Positions 1 to 7,281 of a stretch of DNA of 14,254 nucleotides are shown here, piece by piece. The notes under the pieces were generated by a model. It had not been told where the DNA came from and did no database searches. It saw only the letters and a list, made by a program, of their open reading frames with translations. The stretch's first letter is position 1; each line of letters opens with the position of its first letter. The position numbers were made by a program, and so were the translations under genes. This DNA comes from Candidatus Nanohaloarchaea archaeon (GTDB lineage Archaea; Nanohalarchaeota; Nanosalinia; Nanosalinales; JAHENU01): positions 1-14,254 of the forward strand of contig JAHENU010000037.1 in assembly GCA_018609855.1 (NCBI GenBank). The letters are read 5' to 3'.

Positions 1-1319
1 CATATAAGAAAAGTATTTTCAGATCGCTGTGACAATTCTCCGGCGTAATTTGTCAGCATCATCTTTTGTACAGTGTCATAATCGTCTGCATGCCCAAGCA
101 CCCACATCAGCTTTACATAAGCTGTTTCTGGTAACATATCGCTGAGTGGAATGACGGCACGCTCATGATATAGTTCCCGTAAATTAGAGTATACTGCGTC
201 ATGCACGCTTCCATAGAGGCACTGAGAGGTGGTGCAGAGAACGACACCTTTCTGCTGTGCCCGATCAATAGCATCTAGCCATGAGGCCGAATTATTAGTG
301 GGAACATGTCCTAACGCTCCGGCTGCAATAACAATGCCACGATACCCCTGAGATACGTAATAGTCAATAAGACCGGGATCAGCTCCAGGGTAGGCAGATA
401 TGAGCGCAACCCTAGTGTCCATTTCTGTACCAACCGCCACTTCCTGTGTATTATCACGCCCCTCTACCAATGGCGATATATTTACAGAGCCATCTAACGA
501 CACAGAAGCTAGTGGCTCTGTATCTATGGGTCGAAATGCATCACGCCGTGAGCTATGCATCTTTCGTACTTTCGTTCCAGGATTTACTAAACAATAAGAA
601 TCACTGAGACTGCCATGCATACATACGCTAACACCCCGCATATTGCTTGTAGCTGTATATGCCGAACAAAGGATATTCATACGTGCATCGGAACTGCCTC
701 GATCGGAAGATCTCTGCGCCCCTGTGACAACGACTGGTTTAGAAAGATGTGGCAGGAGAAATGCTAAAGCAGCAGCCGTAAAGTGCAGAAAATCAGTGCC
801 GTGTGTTACAATCACTCCTTTCGCACCAGCATTTAATTCTTCAGCGACTGTTTTAGCAATGGTAACCCAATCATCTGGTACCATATCTTCGCTCATTTTT
901 GTAAATGGCGACCGTACTGATAGAGATCCTATTGTATGTAGTTCAGGCACTAATCGCAGCAGTTCTTCTGCCGACATATGACCACTAACTCCGCCCGTCA
1001 AGTAATCAACTTTAGAGGCAACAGTGCCTCCTGTGGTGACGACGGCTACATCTGCTCCTGTTTTACGCCCTTCATTATTTTCTTGTGAGGTGCCAGTGCC
1101 TTGGAATGCCTGCGGCTCTGTCTGTTCAACAGCATAAATCTGTTCAAGAGAAATGCCGATGTTATAGCCATCGGCTAATTTTAATATTAAGCTGTTTGTG
1201 TCACCTGTCTGTGGTCGTGGGAGCAAAATGCCTTCATATTCTCCATCGTTTACACACACTCTATCGCCAATATCCACCGCAGCTTGTGCTAACCTTTTTT
1301 GCACCTGACCACTATACAT
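1..1319 (-). CDS. gatD: Glutamyl-tRNA(Gln) amidotransferase subunit D (3' end cut by the window edge)
   Basis: Cytoplasmic amidase subunit of the archaeal GatDE complex. It releases ammonia from glutamine so that GatE can convert Glu-tRNA(Gln) to Gln-tRNA(Gln). I translated 439 codons that run off the left edge. The N-terminal part (residues about 1-65, with DIGDRV and LKLADGYNIG) matches the GatD-specific leading domain, which ordinary L-asparaginases lack. The amidase core follows: TTGGTVASKVDY with the likely nucleophile Thr99, HGTD with Thr175-Asp176 (the usual next Thr is Phe177), and KVRKMHSSRRDAF with the probable catalytic Lys253. The last visible residues (NYAGELSQRS) resemble the usual GatD end, and family members are about 420-450 residues, so little is missing. 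ATG at 1319 fits the family N-terminus and a leaderless promoter; an in-frame GTG at 1370 is a weaker alternative. The partner gatE is not in the window and may lie further left. Confidence 0.96.
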   Translation of the reverse strand, partial: MYSGQVQKRLAQAAVDIGDRVCVNDGEYEGILLPRPQTGDTNSLILKLADGYNIGISLEQIYAVEQTEPQAFQGTGTSQENNEGRKTGADVAVVTTGGTVASKVDYLTGGVSGHMSAEELLRLVPELHTIGSLSVRSPFTKMSEDMVPDDWVTIAKTVAEELNAGAKGVIVTHGTDFLHFTAAALAFLLPHLSKPVVVTGAQRSSDRGSSDARMNILCSAYTATSNMRGVSVCMHGSLSDSYCLVNPGTKVRKMHSSRRDAFRPIDTEPLASVSLDGSVNISPLVEGRDNTQEVAVGTEMDTRVALISAYPGADPGLIDYYVSQGYRGIVIAAGALGHVPTNNSASWLDAIDRAQQKGVVLCTTSQCLYGSVHDAVYSNLRELYHERAVIPLSDMLPETAYVKLMWVLGHADDYDTVQKMMLTNYAGELSQRSENTFLI

Positions 1320-1326
1320 ATTTATA

Positions 1327-1338
1327 TCTGTATACAGA
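1327..1338. promoter_or_regulatory. 12-base perfect palindrome between the gatD TATA box and start codon
   Basis: TCTGTATACAGA reads the same on both strands. It lies 8 to 19 bases upstream of the gatD ATG, between the TATA-like box and the predicted start of transcription, where a bound dimeric repressor would block initiation. Chance occurrence in an AT-rich gap is possible, so the operator role is an inference. Confidence 0.3.
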
Positions 1339-1341
1339 AGG

Positions 1342-1349
1342 TTTTTTAA
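1342..1349 (-). promoter_or_regulatory. TATA-like box of gatD (leaderless-type promoter)
   Basis: TTTAAAAA on the minus strand is centred about 27 bases upstream of the gatD ATG. This is the distance expected if transcription starts at or next to the start codon, as in many leaderless archaeal genes. No Shine-Dalgarno-like motif precedes this ATG, which agrees. Confidence 0.5.
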
Positions 1350-1373
1350 ACTAATGTCGTACCTGACCACCTA

Positions 1374-1805
1374 TCACTGGGTGCTTACCGACGTTTCTTC
1401 ATCAGTGAGCTTTGTACAATCAACCGAGTTAGCTACAATACGATCTGGCTGATTCTCAACATTTGTGATGGTGGGTGAGACAATATCTGCTGATGCAATA
1501 CTACCAGTATTTGTTGTTGCAACCCGGGAACCATCTTTAAACACAAAGATATTCACATCAGTTAAGTCAACAGTGCCTGTATTGGCCACAGAGACAGTAA
1601 CATTATTTCCGCCACTATCCCAGACAGCATCAAAAATAGCCATATCAGCAAAAGAACATTCCACTACTTGTGATGAGCGGTTACCAACTTCGCCAGTTTG
1701 TTCCTCAGTAAACGTAGTGATCCACGCAGTCAGAATAGCAGCCACAGCCATAGTGAATGCTATTAATAATACCGCTGCTATGAGAGGGGAAACGCCCTTT
1801 TGCAT
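1374..1805 (-). CDS. Type IV pilin-like protein with class III signal peptide
   Basis: A 143-residue archaeal pilin-type protein. Its N-terminus, MQKG followed by VSPLIAAVLLIAFTMAVAAI, has the short basic leader, Gly at -1 and long hydrophobic helix cut by the archaeal prepilin peptidase (PibD family), with cleavage expected after Gly4. The mature helix (about residues 5-30) would anchor the subunit or pack in a filament core. The rest (about 55-130) is a small beta domain with the pattern VTVSVANTGTVDLTDVNIFVF, typical of archaeal pilins and archaellin-like proteins. Cys50 and Cys130 could form a disulfide outside the cell. Sequons at Asn42 and Asn68 could be glycosylated. No pilus ATPase or platform gene is in the window, so it may be a pilus subunit or a lone pilin-like surface protein. 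The start is set by AGGAG six bases upstream. A TATA box suggests its own transcription despite lying 48 bases after the coiled-coil operon. Confidence 0.87.
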   Translation of the reverse strand: MQKGVSPLIAAVLLIAFTMAVAAILTAWITTFTEEQTGEVGNRSSQVVECSFADMAIFDAVWDSGGNNVTVSVANTGTVDLTDVNIFVFKDGSRVATTNTGSIASADIVSPTITNVENQPDRIVANSVDCTKLTDEETSVSTQ

Positions 1806-1811
1806 ACATAA

Positions 1812-1816
1812 CTCCT
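1812..1816 (-). promoter_or_regulatory. Ribosome-binding site of the pilin gene
   Basis: AGGAG on the minus strand lies six bases before the ATG at 1805. This is good Shine-Dalgarno spacing and supports that start. Confidence 0.6.
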
Positions 1817-1837
1817 GCTGTAATATACGATTCGTGG

Positions 1838-1846
1838 TATATATAA
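1838..1846 (-). promoter_or_regulatory. TATA box of the pilin gene
   Basis: TTATATATA on the minus strand follows a purine-rich GAGAAAG stretch that could serve as the TFB recognition element. A start about 26 bases downstream would fall near 1816 and give a leader of about ten bases. The box sits in the 48-base gap after the last coiled-coil gene, so the pilin can be transcribed separately from the upstream operon. Confidence 0.6.
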
Positions 1847-1853
1847 CTTTCTC

Positions 1854-2633
1854 CTATTTACTGTCTTCTGCCATGTCACTGTCTTCAGACAACTGTTGCC
1901 GTAAACGCATCTGCTCCTTTTCCAATGTCTCAACTGACCGAAGTATTTCCTCTACAAGATCGCCCATATCATCAATATATGTGCCTTCTTTCGTCCGCAA
2001 CTGCCCCCCCTTATCACGAGTGATACCAAACGCATTATCACGTGTTATTTGTGCATCTACTTTCGCAAAAACATCCTCCCAACTCTGTTCAGCTGTTTCC
2101 AGACGTGTTAAACGTTGTTCTTGGCCATTAACATCTGCTTGCACACCTTCCATAGTACGCGATAGTTGGCGCACTCTAGAATTAACGTCATTCATTGAAG
2201 ATTCTATCTGAGAGACGTTATTCGCCGTGGTAGAGACTGAATCTTCCAAAGCACTAATGCGAGACGCTAATTCATCATGCGTTGCTGCCACTTTATTTTC
2301 TATAGTTTCCATCAGCTTTTCTACGTGATTCAGCCGCCGATCTACAGCCTCCACCTGATTTAGCTCATCAGCTAGCTCTGTACGCACTTGTTGTTGCGTG
2401 TCTTTCACCACCTGCGCAAGCTTTTCTTCCAGCAATTTTTTATCAACAGTATCGTTCATATCTTCTTGTAACGTAGCCACTGCGTTGTCTATGTTACTAC
2501 ACCGATCTTCCACCTGGCGGACGTACTCTTCTATTTTCTGTTCAAGCCGTTCAATAGCAGCAGTATATTCCTGCGAATTCTTATCATTACCAAGTTGATT
2601 AATACGTTGTTTTAAATCCTCAGCATCTGTCAT
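1854..2633 (-). CDS. Coiled-coil protein, 259 residues, proline-free
   Basis: I do not recognise a named family. The protein has no signal peptide or membrane helix, so it is probably cytoplasmic. It contains no proline, and residues about 1-190 show continuous hydrophobic spacing with many Glu, Gln, Lys and Arg, as in long coiled coils. Residues about 195-222 break the coil with a charged Gly-rich stretch (ITRDNAFGITRDKGG, then a Thr-Lys-Glu-Gly turn), and a second helix (about 223-248) ends in an acidic tail. The only cysteine is Cys45. The gene starts five bases after the stop of the larger coiled-coil gene, which implies co-translation and a shared complex. A weak AGGT lies just before the ATG. 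It is the last gene of the tight operon; a pilin gene with its own promoter follows. Possible roles are a filament, tether or adaptor for the upstream membrane ATPase, but none is proven. Confidence 0.85.
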   Translation of the reverse strand: MTDAEDLKQRINQLGNDKNSQEYTAAIERLEQKIEEYVRQVEDRCSNIDNAVATLQEDMNDTVDKKLLEEKLAQVVKDTQQQVRTELADELNQVEAVDRRLNHVEKLMETIENKVAATHDELASRISALEDSVSTTANNVSQIESSMNDVNSRVRQLSRTMEGVQADVNGQEQRLTRLETAEQSWEDVFAKVDAQITRDNAFGITRDKGGQLRTKEGTYIDDMGDLVEEILRSVETLEKEQMRLRQQLSEDSDMAEDSK

Positions 2634-2638
2634 ACTAC

Positions 2639-4420
2639 CTACACTCCAATCTTATCCAACAGCAATTCCAGCAATTCCCGGTTTTTCTTCTCATTCTCCT
2701 CAATCATATTGCGTAATTCTTCTATCTCTGATTGTGATGCTTTTTCTTGTTCCAATTGCTGTAATGATTGACGTAACTCCGTGATATGCTCTTGATTTCC
2801 TTCTTTTATTGTGTTTTCTAATTGCTTAAACATATCAGATTGCCGTTGGATGGCACTATCTAATTCTTCATGCCGTGATTGTAAATGAAATACTTTTGTC
2901 AGAGCATCGTTTACTTGTCCTTCCACAGAAACAACCTTTGATTCTAATTCATCGGCTTTAGAAGCATTACTGTCTACAGAAGATTCTAAATCACGACGTG
3001 CACGCTCCATTTCTTTCATCTTGTCGATATAGTCTTTAATATCTCGTACTACTTCTTTATTGGACAGTAAATCCTTGTACAGATCGTTCACGCGAGCTTC
3101 AAGCTGGGAAATAGAATTGGTTTTTACTGAGATTTCATTGTAATCTTTCGACAATTGCTCTACATCATTTTGCACTTGTCTGACATCGTCTCTGACTGAA
3201 TCAATCTCTTCTGTAGATGCACAGCTCCTTATCATATCTCTTGTATTATCGACCGTCTCCTTGAGATATTGCAATTGCTGGATATCGGTTTTCATCGTGT
3301 CTTGTTTTTCATTCAAACTCTCGATGGCATTGCTATTTTTATTAATACGTGAACTTTGCGACTGCAACATATCTTCCAGTTCTTCACGATTCTGTTGCAG
3401 CTGTGTTTGCAACGTGTCAATTGATTGTTGTTGCTCATTTGTTGTCGACCGTATATCGCTCACTTCTCCTCGAAACGCATCAACTTTGTCTTCTAATTGC
3501 TGAGAAGCAGTGGCATTCTCCTCTATCTGTTTTTGCAACTCCCGCAATTGAGTTTTCACAAATTCTACTGTATCATTCAACTCTTTCAGGGAATTAAAAT
3601 CTTCTACTAATCCATTAAATGTCTCCTCATCTACTGCGGCATCTACAGTGGTGCGTAACTCAGTGATTGCGTCTTGCATAGATTCTAGTTTATTTTCTAC
3701 TCCAGTTACGTCTTCACCCTGCGAAGAAAGCCGTCGCTCTATGTCTCCAATGGTTGCCTCCAGGTTGTCTGTTTTTGTATCAAAAGAACTCTCTAAATCG
3801 GCTTTCACTGATTCAATTCGGTCGGAAAAACGCTGTTCCAACTGCTCATGCTTCTCTTTCATTAAACCTTGTAATTCAGACTCAAGATCATCGATACGAG
3901 TTTTCAATGTCCCAATAGAACCGTCATTCCGTTTGATCTGTCGTTCTAAATCACCTATTTGATCGTATAGCCGTTCGACATATTCATTAACGCCTTTCAC
4001 CTGCTCGAATTCACCTATATTATGCTCCAGAGTTTTTACTTTATGCTCCAGATCGCGTAGGGAACCAGCAATTCCTTGGAATTGCTCCTCTTTACCGGCT
4101 ATCTCGTCTTTAATCTGTGCCAGCTCTGATTCCCGTTCCTGCTTTAATCGCTCCATTTCACTCAATTTCCGCTTATTTTCTTGCAATACTTGGTTTGACA
4201 CATCCCCTTTCGCTTCTTTTTGCCGTAATTCTTCTTTTAACTGGGAGATATCGTCTTCTAACCGTTGTATTTCACCGTTCTTTTGCGAATTGCGACTTTC
4301 AAGTGAATCTAGCTTGTTAATACGGTCTTTCATATTCTCAACACGATCGTCATCATCCCGCAATTGTAGATTATTAATTCGTTCTCGCAATTCCAACAAT
4401 TTTTTCTCGAAGTTTGCCAT
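2639..4420 (-). CDS. Long coiled-coil protein, about 593 residues, proline-free
   Basis: No named family recognised. The whole protein from MANFEKKLLELRERI onward reads as amphipathic helix rich in Glu, Gln, Lys, Asp and Ser. I found no proline, no signal peptide, no membrane segment and one cysteine. There is no Walker motif, so it is not an SMC or Rad50 ATPase even though an automated search may label it that way. If unbroken, a helix of this length would span roughly 85-90 nm, an estimate from 0.15 nm per residue. Short breaks such as DAAVDEETFNGL and CASTEEIDSV probably divide it into segments. I chose ATG at 4420 because it begins four bases after the upstream stop codon. In-frame ATGs at 4435 and 4462 also exist but would overlap the preceding gene and add a poor, Cys/Tyr/Trp-containing leader. 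The operon position suggests it works with the neighbouring coiled-coil and membrane proteins. Confidence 0.85.
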   Translation of the reverse strand: MANFEKKLLELRERINNLQLRDDDDRVENMKDRINKLDSLESRNSQKNGEIQRLEDDISQLKEELRQKEAKGDVSNQVLQENKRKLSEMERLKQERESELAQIKDEIAGKEEQFQGIAGSLRDLEHKVKTLEHNIGEFEQVKGVNEYVERLYDQIGDLERQIKRNDGSIGTLKTRIDDLESELQGLMKEKHEQLEQRFSDRIESVKADLESSFDTKTDNLEATIGDIERRLSSQGEDVTGVENKLESMQDAITELRTTVDAAVDEETFNGLVEDFNSLKELNDTVEFVKTQLRELQKQIEENATASQQLEDKVDAFRGEVSDIRSTTNEQQQSIDTLQTQLQQNREELEDMLQSQSSRINKNSNAIESLNEKQDTMKTDIQQLQYLKETVDNTRDMIRSCASTEEIDSVRDDVRQVQNDVEQLSKDYNEISVKTNSISQLEARVNDLYKDLLSNKEVVRDIKDYIDKMKEMERARRDLESSVDSNASKADELESKVVSVEGQVNDALTKVFHLQSRHEELDSAIQRQSDMFKQLENTIKEGNQEHITELRQSLQQLEQEKASQSEIEELRNMIEENEKKNRELLELLLDKIGV

Positions 4421-4424
4421 AGTG

Positions 4425-6269
4425 TCACGCTGCATGTTCCATTTTTTGTAATAGCACATCAATCAACTGGAAATTTTTCTCCAGTGCCCCATCAATGTTT
4501 TGTTTCTCCTCTTCAAATGTGGAGCTATCAACCTTATTGTTCTCTAGTTGCTCTAAACGTTCGTTTAGCTTTGTTAGCATCATTTTCATACTGTCGTATT
4601 GCTGTCTCATATCTTCCAATTGTGACAGAACGCTGTCATAATTTTGGTTCAACTGGAAGATACGTGAATTCATGGACTCTACTTCGCCGCGAACAGTATA
4701 GACTGTATCCATTTTTTCTGACACAGTATCACGTAACTGTTGCACATCATCATGCAAGGATTTACTTTCCTCGATATGCGCATCAAATCCATGAATTTTT
4801 TGCGTAATCTGTCTAACGTTTTCTTGTAGTTGTAAATATTCCTCCTCTAAAGAGGAAATACGCTGAGAAACAGCACTCATATTCTGTTGAATCGAGTTTT
4901 GTTTCTGCTGCATATCATGCAATGTGCGCATCTTACCTTCGAGCTCCTGCACCGACTGTCGCACCTCGGTGAATTCATCACGACCGACTTGCTCCGCTAT
5001 CGTCTCATTTACGGATTGTAGCTGTGATTTCACTTTCTGTATTTCCTGATAGACAATCTCCTTGGAAACTCGTTGTAGGATATTGTTAATATGTTCTAAC
5101 CGCTGTTCATTGGCCTTCTTCAAATCCTTGTATGACTGTTCTGAAATAGTACCTTCATCAAAGTCTTGCTCTGCCTTGTCTAACAGCTCTTGAATATTTT
5201 GTTTTTCCGATTGCAAATCCTCAACGCTTTTAACATCATATGAGAGCTCATCGACTTTATTATGCACCTCTTCGGAGAGCGATTGCAACTTTTCATCAAA
5301 CTGTTCCTGGATTGAAGAAAGTTTTTCCTGAATAGCACCTTGCCAGTCTTCCATTTCAGAACGCAGTTTCTGTTCCATCTCCTCAGCATTCATGTTTTGT
5401 TTCTCTAGCTCTTTCACAGATTGCTGTAACGCATCGATCTGCTGCCGTGTTTGTTCAGGCAATTCTTCAGGTTGCAATTGAGAATAATCGCGTTTCAACT
5501 CCTCTTTAACTTCCTCTAGATCCTCCTCAGTAATTGTTTCCTCGTCAAAGCGAATTTTCAGCTGATCTAGGTCCTTCACTAGATTCTGGGTAAGCTCATC
5601 TACTTTTTCAATAGTGTCGGCATCCTGTTGAATACGGTTCAGCTTCTCCTTCATCTCGGAAAACACACTTTCTACTTTGGATGCCATCCGTTCTGTGTAC
5701 TGTTTATTTTCTTCAGCCTCTTCTAGTTGACTTTCAACTTTTGAAGCCACATCGACAAGATTTTCGAAACTTTTCACTTTAGAAAACGATTCCCGTACTT
5801 CTGTCAATTCCTCAGTGACATTTTCAAACATCTCTTCGTTTTTCTCGATACGAGCTTGATTCTTCTCAATACTGCCGGAAATCTCTTCTAGCCGTTTTTC
5901 CCATTGCTGTGGCTCAATACTTTCCACAGCCTGCTTCACTTTCTCAAAATTCGCTTGCAATTCCTTAGTTGATTTCTCGCGATCCATCACCATGCGTCGC
6001 AAATCGCCAACCTCCTCAGTTACCTTCGAAATACGTTCATTTAATTCATCTTTATAGCCGCCGACTAGTTCGATTTTGGCGCGCAAGCGTTCAATATCGG
6101 TCAAAAGCTCTTGGTATTGTTCTGCATTGTCCGTATCTTGAGAAGAAGCGGCTCGAGATGTTCCGACGTCTTTCTGTTCACGTACTTTATTCCAACAATT
6201 CTCACACACATTTCCTTGCTCATTATCCAATGCATTGCCACACAATATGCATGTTTCAGCCACCCGCAT
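4425..6269 (-). CDS. Zinc-ribbon coiled-coil protein, 614 residues
   Basis: Not a family I can name. The N-terminus holds a four-cysteine zinc ribbon: Cys7-x2-Cys10, then Cys22-x2-Cys25 (CILCGNAL...VCENCW). A flexible Ser/Asp/Thr stretch (about 35-48) leads to a coiled coil to the C-terminus. The only prolines I see are at 120, 267 and 271, so residues 272-614 are proline-free. Two segments, at about 240-260 (FDEETITEEDLEEVKEELKR) and 369-389 (DFDEGTISEQSYKDLKKANE), resemble each other and the short SHOCT-type helical motif. There is no signal peptide or membrane helix, so it is probably cytoplasmic. Its start overlaps the end of the upstream membrane-protein gene by 14 bases. GAGGTGA directly precedes the ATG; an in-frame GTG two codons later (at 6263) has better spacing to that site and is a realistic alternative start. 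The ribbon may bind protein or nucleic acid. Confidence 0.87.
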   Translation of the reverse strand: MRVAETCILCGNALDNEQGNVCENCWNKVREQKDVGTSRAASSQDTDNAEQYQELLTDIERLRAKIELVGGYKDELNERISKVTEEVGDLRRMVMDREKSTKELQANFEKVKQAVESIEPQQWEKRLEEISGSIEKNQARIEKNEEMFENVTEELTEVRESFSKVKSFENLVDVASKVESQLEEAEENKQYTERMASKVESVFSEMKEKLNRIQQDADTIEKVDELTQNLVKDLDQLKIRFDEETITEEDLEEVKEELKRDYSQLQPEELPEQTRQQIDALQQSVKELEKQNMNAEEMEQKLRSEMEDWQGAIQEKLSSIQEQFDEKLQSLSEEVHNKVDELSYDVKSVEDLQSEKQNIQELLDKAEQDFDEGTISEQSYKDLKKANEQRLEHINNILQRVSKEIVYQEIQKVKSQLQSVNETIAEQVGRDEFTEVRQSVQELEGKMRTLHDMQQKQNSIQQNMSAVSQRISSLEEEYLQLQENVRQITQKIHGFDAHIEESKSLHDDVQQLRDTVSEKMDTVYTVRGEVESMNSRIFQLNQNYDSVLSQLEDMRQQYDSMKMMLTKLNERLEQLENNKVDSSTFEEEKQNIDGALEKNFQLIDVLLQKMEHAA

Positions 6270-7281
6270 TCACCTCTCTGTTCAATTGGGTTTCCTGGTC
6301 TTTAACTTTTTGCTCTAATTCAGCTACATATTGTTGTGCCATGCGATATAATCCGTTATCTCGCTTACGTTGGACAAGTGCCAATTCACGTTCTAATTCA
6401 TCTGTGGGAACTGAATGCTGTGCCAGCGAATCTATACGTTTTGAAACATCAGCTATAAGCGTATCAAGCTGAGAAGTTTTTTGAGAGTCTTCTCGTTGTT
6501 TCATTGAAGATTTTGCTTCTGAAAGTGAATCTGATGGTGTTGCATCTGACGAAGCAGTGCTGACAACTGCCCTTCCTATAAGTATGCCAGCCACTATTAC
6601 AATAATACCAACAATGCCGCCAATAAGGAGCCAGGGAGAGAACAGTGAAGTAGTATCCTCTGAAGATCGATTTCCATTCTGTGAACCCACCTGAGATGCA
6701 TTCTTCTGCGATATTACGTTTTCTAGTGCATTCACTTCCTGTCGTATCCGCTCCAATTCTTCTTCAACTGCGTCATATTCGCCATCGCTATAGAGCGTCT
6801 TTGCTGTATCAATCCGCTGTTCTATATCAACAATCTCTTCCCGCGGCATACGTTGCTTGAGGGAACTCACTAAATCTTCGTAATATTGGATCAGATCACG
6901 CAACTGTGAAATGGTCGACGATATGCGAAATACGGTCTGTTCACTTACTGTCGTGTTGGCAGTATGTGCTCGGATTGTTACCGGAATAATACCTTTCTCC
7001 TGTGGCATGTGAAAAGTAAATCCTGGCTCTGCCGTTTCACCAGTTGAGAGAGTAATACGGCTGCTGTTTGGCGTTACTGTCAAATTGGTGTCTGAGAACG
7101 AGGGAACGAGCAATACTTTCTTTGCGTTGCCATCATGTGCCACCGTCACAGGTAACGTATAGGAGTTGCCCGGAGCCACTTTTATATCTTTCTCTACTGA
7201 CACAGAGACAGCACCTCCATCTTCAATACCCATAGCTATAACACACATTAGCAATACTATACCAACCACTGCTCTATTCAT
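6256..7281 (-). CDS. Single-pass membrane protein with external beta domain and coiled coils on both sides
   Basis: About 341 residues, with no named family recognised. From MNRAVVGIVLL: a signal peptide (about 1-24); an external beta-sandwich resembling the archaeal NEW3/CARDB-type domains (about 28-120, with VAPGNSYTLPVTV and LSTGETAEPGFTF); an external helical hairpin or coiled coil (about 122-195); a short polar linker; a membrane helix (about 217-240, WLLIGGIVGIIVIVAGILIG); and a cytoplasmic region whose end (about 270-335) is again coiled coil. All five N-x-S/T sequons lie before the membrane helix, which agrees with this topology. The ATG at 7281 has GGTG six bases upstream and overlaps the stop of the giant gene by eight bases. 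A longer reading from 7344 would add 21 residues with no ribosome-binding site, and ATG at 7287 is possible. It could join the external stalk of the giant protein to the cytoplasmic coiled coils; that role is inferred from context. Confidence 0.84.
   Translation of the reverse strand: MNRAVVGIVLLMCVIAMGIEDGGAVSVSVEKDIKVAPGNSYTLPVTVAHDGNAKKVLLVPSFSDTNLTVTPNSSRITLSTGETAEPGFTFHMPQEKGIIPVTIRAHTANTTVSEQTVFRISSTISQLRDLIQYYEDLVSSLKQRMPREEIVDIEQRIDTAKTLYSDGEYDAVEEELERIRQEVNALENVISQKNASQVGSQNGNRSSEDTTSLFSPWLLIGGIVGIIVIVAGILIGRAVVSTASSDATPSDSLSEAKSSMKQREDSQKTSQLDTLIADVSKRIDSLAQHSVPTDELERELALVQRKRDNGLYRMAQQYVAELEQKVKDQETQLNREVNAGG
6271..6276 (-). promoter_or_regulatory. Ribosome-binding site within the overlap before the zinc-ribbon gene
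   Basis: GAGGTG on the minus strand lies inside the end of the upstream coding region and just before the ATG at 6269. It is unusually close to that ATG and sits seven bases before an in-frame GTG at 6263, so it leaves the exact start open by two codons. Confidence 0.4.

Noticed and set aside
1..1319. Plain L-asparaginase instead of GatD
   Set aside because: The GatD-specific N-terminal domain is present, with length and C-terminal residues as in GatD.
1303..1370. Ten-base direct repeat ACCTGACCAC at 1303-1312 and 1361-1370
   Set aside because: One copy lies in the gatD coding start and the other in the gap. There is no inverted arrangement or mobile element, so chance is the simplest explanation.
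1806..1853. Transcription terminator after the coiled-coil operon
   Set aside because: I see no T-tract or stable hairpin on the transcribed strand in this gap, so read-through into the pilin gene is possible.
1465..2211. Open plus-strand frame of 248 codons opposite the pilin and the short coiled-coil gene
   Set aside because: It is antisense to two well-supported genes, spans their promoter gap, and its Ser/Cys-rich translation matches no family I know. Such frames arise opposite Glu/Gln-rich coding regions.
2639..6269. SMC or Rad50-like ATPases
   Set aside because: The proteins are long coiled coils but have no Walker A, Walker B or signature motif; the resemblance comes from coiled-coil composition.
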